Below are positions 5,247-5,748 of a DNA stretch of 5,748 nucleotides, piece after piece; positions within the stretch are counted from its first letter, which is position 1; each line of letters begins with the position of its first letter. The notes below the pieces were generated by a model that did no database searches, was not told the DNA's origin, and saw only the letters and a list, made by a program, of their open reading frames with translations. The DNA comes from an uncultured Oscillospiraceae bacterium. Lineage in GTDB: Bacteria; Bacillota; Clostridia; Oscillospirales; Ruminococcaceae. The stretch covers positions 1 through 5,748 of the forward strand of contig CAKRVU010000092.1 of assembly GCA_934408835.1 (NCBI GenBank), read 5' to 3'. The translations under genes and the position numbers were made by a program.

Positions 5247-5748
5247 ATGAACGCTGAACTGATTGCTGTAGGCAGCGAAATTCTCATCGGTGATATCTGC
5301 AATACCCATTCGCAATATTTGTCCAAACAATTGGCGCTGCTCGGTATCAACGTTTTGCGCCACACTACCGTTGGAGACAACCCCACTCGGTTGCAGGAAA
5401 CTCTTGACAGTGCTGTCAAACGCAGTGATTTCATCATTTTAACCGGTGGTCTCGGTCCAACTATGGATGATTTAACCAAAGAAACAGTATGCAAATGCTG
5501 TTCGCTTCCGCTGCTCCACGATCCGGTTACCGAAAAACGAATCCGAGATTTTTTCGATTGTCAAAAGAAAGAGATGCCTCAAAATAACCGCAAGCAGGCG
5601 CTGATTCCACGCGGCGCTGTCGTTTTTGACAATCATCACGGAACGGCGCCCGGAATGGCTGTGACCACAAAAGGGGTCACCATCCTAATGCTGCCCGGTC
5701 CGCCCAACGAATTAATTCCCATGTTTGAACAAGAAGTGATCCCTTATT
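5247..5748 (+). CDS. cinA: CinA-family protein, N-terminal part (cut by window end)
   Basis: First 167 codons of a CinA protein. The visible part is the molybdopterin-binding-like (MoaB/MogA-fold) domain, associated in characterised CinA proteins with ADP-ribose pyrophosphatase activity; the usual C-terminal nicotinamide-nucleotide amidase (PncC) domain would lie beyond the window, since full proteins have about 410-420 residues. Motifs include GSEILIGDICNTHSQYLS (9-26), TGGLGPTMDDLTKE (66-79), NNRKQALIP (113-121), NHHGTAPGM (129-137) and LPGPPNEL (149-156). AAGGAGG (5234-5240) lies 6 nt before the ATG. It follows thiI by 28 nt, so co-transcription is likely. In transformable Gram-positives cinA is competence-linked, but nothing here shows competence control; pyridine-nucleotide repair is the likelier role. 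Confidence 0.93.
   Translation, partial: MNAELIAVGSEILIGDICNTHSQYLSKQLALLGINVLRHTTVGDNPTRLQETLDSAVKRSDFIILTGGLGPTMDDLTKETVCKCCSLPLLHDPVTEKRIRDFFDCQKKEMPQNNRKQALIPRGAVVFDNHHGTAPGMAVTTKGVTILMLPGPPNELIPMFEQEVIPY

Noticed and set aside
4571..5494. ORFs of 62-102 codons on both strands within thiI and cinA
   Set aside because: They are alternative frames of well-conserved genes with no independent support.
1..5748. CRISPR array, tRNA or rRNA genes, insertion sequence
   Set aside because: I saw no regular spaced repeats, cloverleaf with CCA, rRNA-like sequence or transposase in either strand.

Overview
The window looks like DNA from a Firmicute of class Clostridia, perhaps an Oscillospiraceae-like lineage. 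The grounds are AAGG/AAGGAGG-type ribosome binding sites, sigma-A-like promoters, a ThiI without a rhodanese domain, and a cysteine desulfurase-thiI-cinA gene order. The taxon is an inference from gene content. Two blocks of different character meet between about 2536 and 2690.

Block 1 (1 to about 2.6 kb, AT-rich) is one end of an integrated mobile element, either a prophage or an integrative conjugative element. From left to right it holds the start of an unresolved leftward gene cut by the window edge; a divergent control region with a consensus leftward promoter, a rightward promoter and three identical TTAAGACACT boxes; a Cro/CI-type repressor; an ImmA/IrrE metalloprotease in convergent orientation whose 3' end overlaps the repressor gene; and a tyrosine integrase. 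The likely logic is that of ImmR/ImmA switches: the repressor holds down the leftward operon and controls itself, the protease removes the repressor on induction, and the integrase excises or inserts the element. The integrase gene carries a 12-bp hairpin over its ribosome binding site and is flanked by two hairpins with U-tracts in the leftward direction.

The junction region (2536-2872, 337 bp without a gene) holds a bidirectional terminator, TCAAG direct repeats and inverted repeats that could be integrase sites, a sigma-A-like promoter (2694-2722), and a structured leader of about 145 nt.

Block 2 (2873 to the end, visibly more GC-rich) is chromosomal housekeeping DNA: a NifZ/IscS-type cysteine desulfurase, ThiI and the first 167 codons of CinA, all rightward with short gaps and so probably one operon. 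The desulfurase takes sulfur from cysteine and ThiI places it in tRNA as 4-thiouridine; CinA is a pyridine-nucleotide repair/salvage enzyme. No wholly new system is evident. The most distinctive signals are regulatory: the operator array, the convergent repressor/protease overlap, the hairpin over the integrase ribosome binding site, and the unidentified leader.
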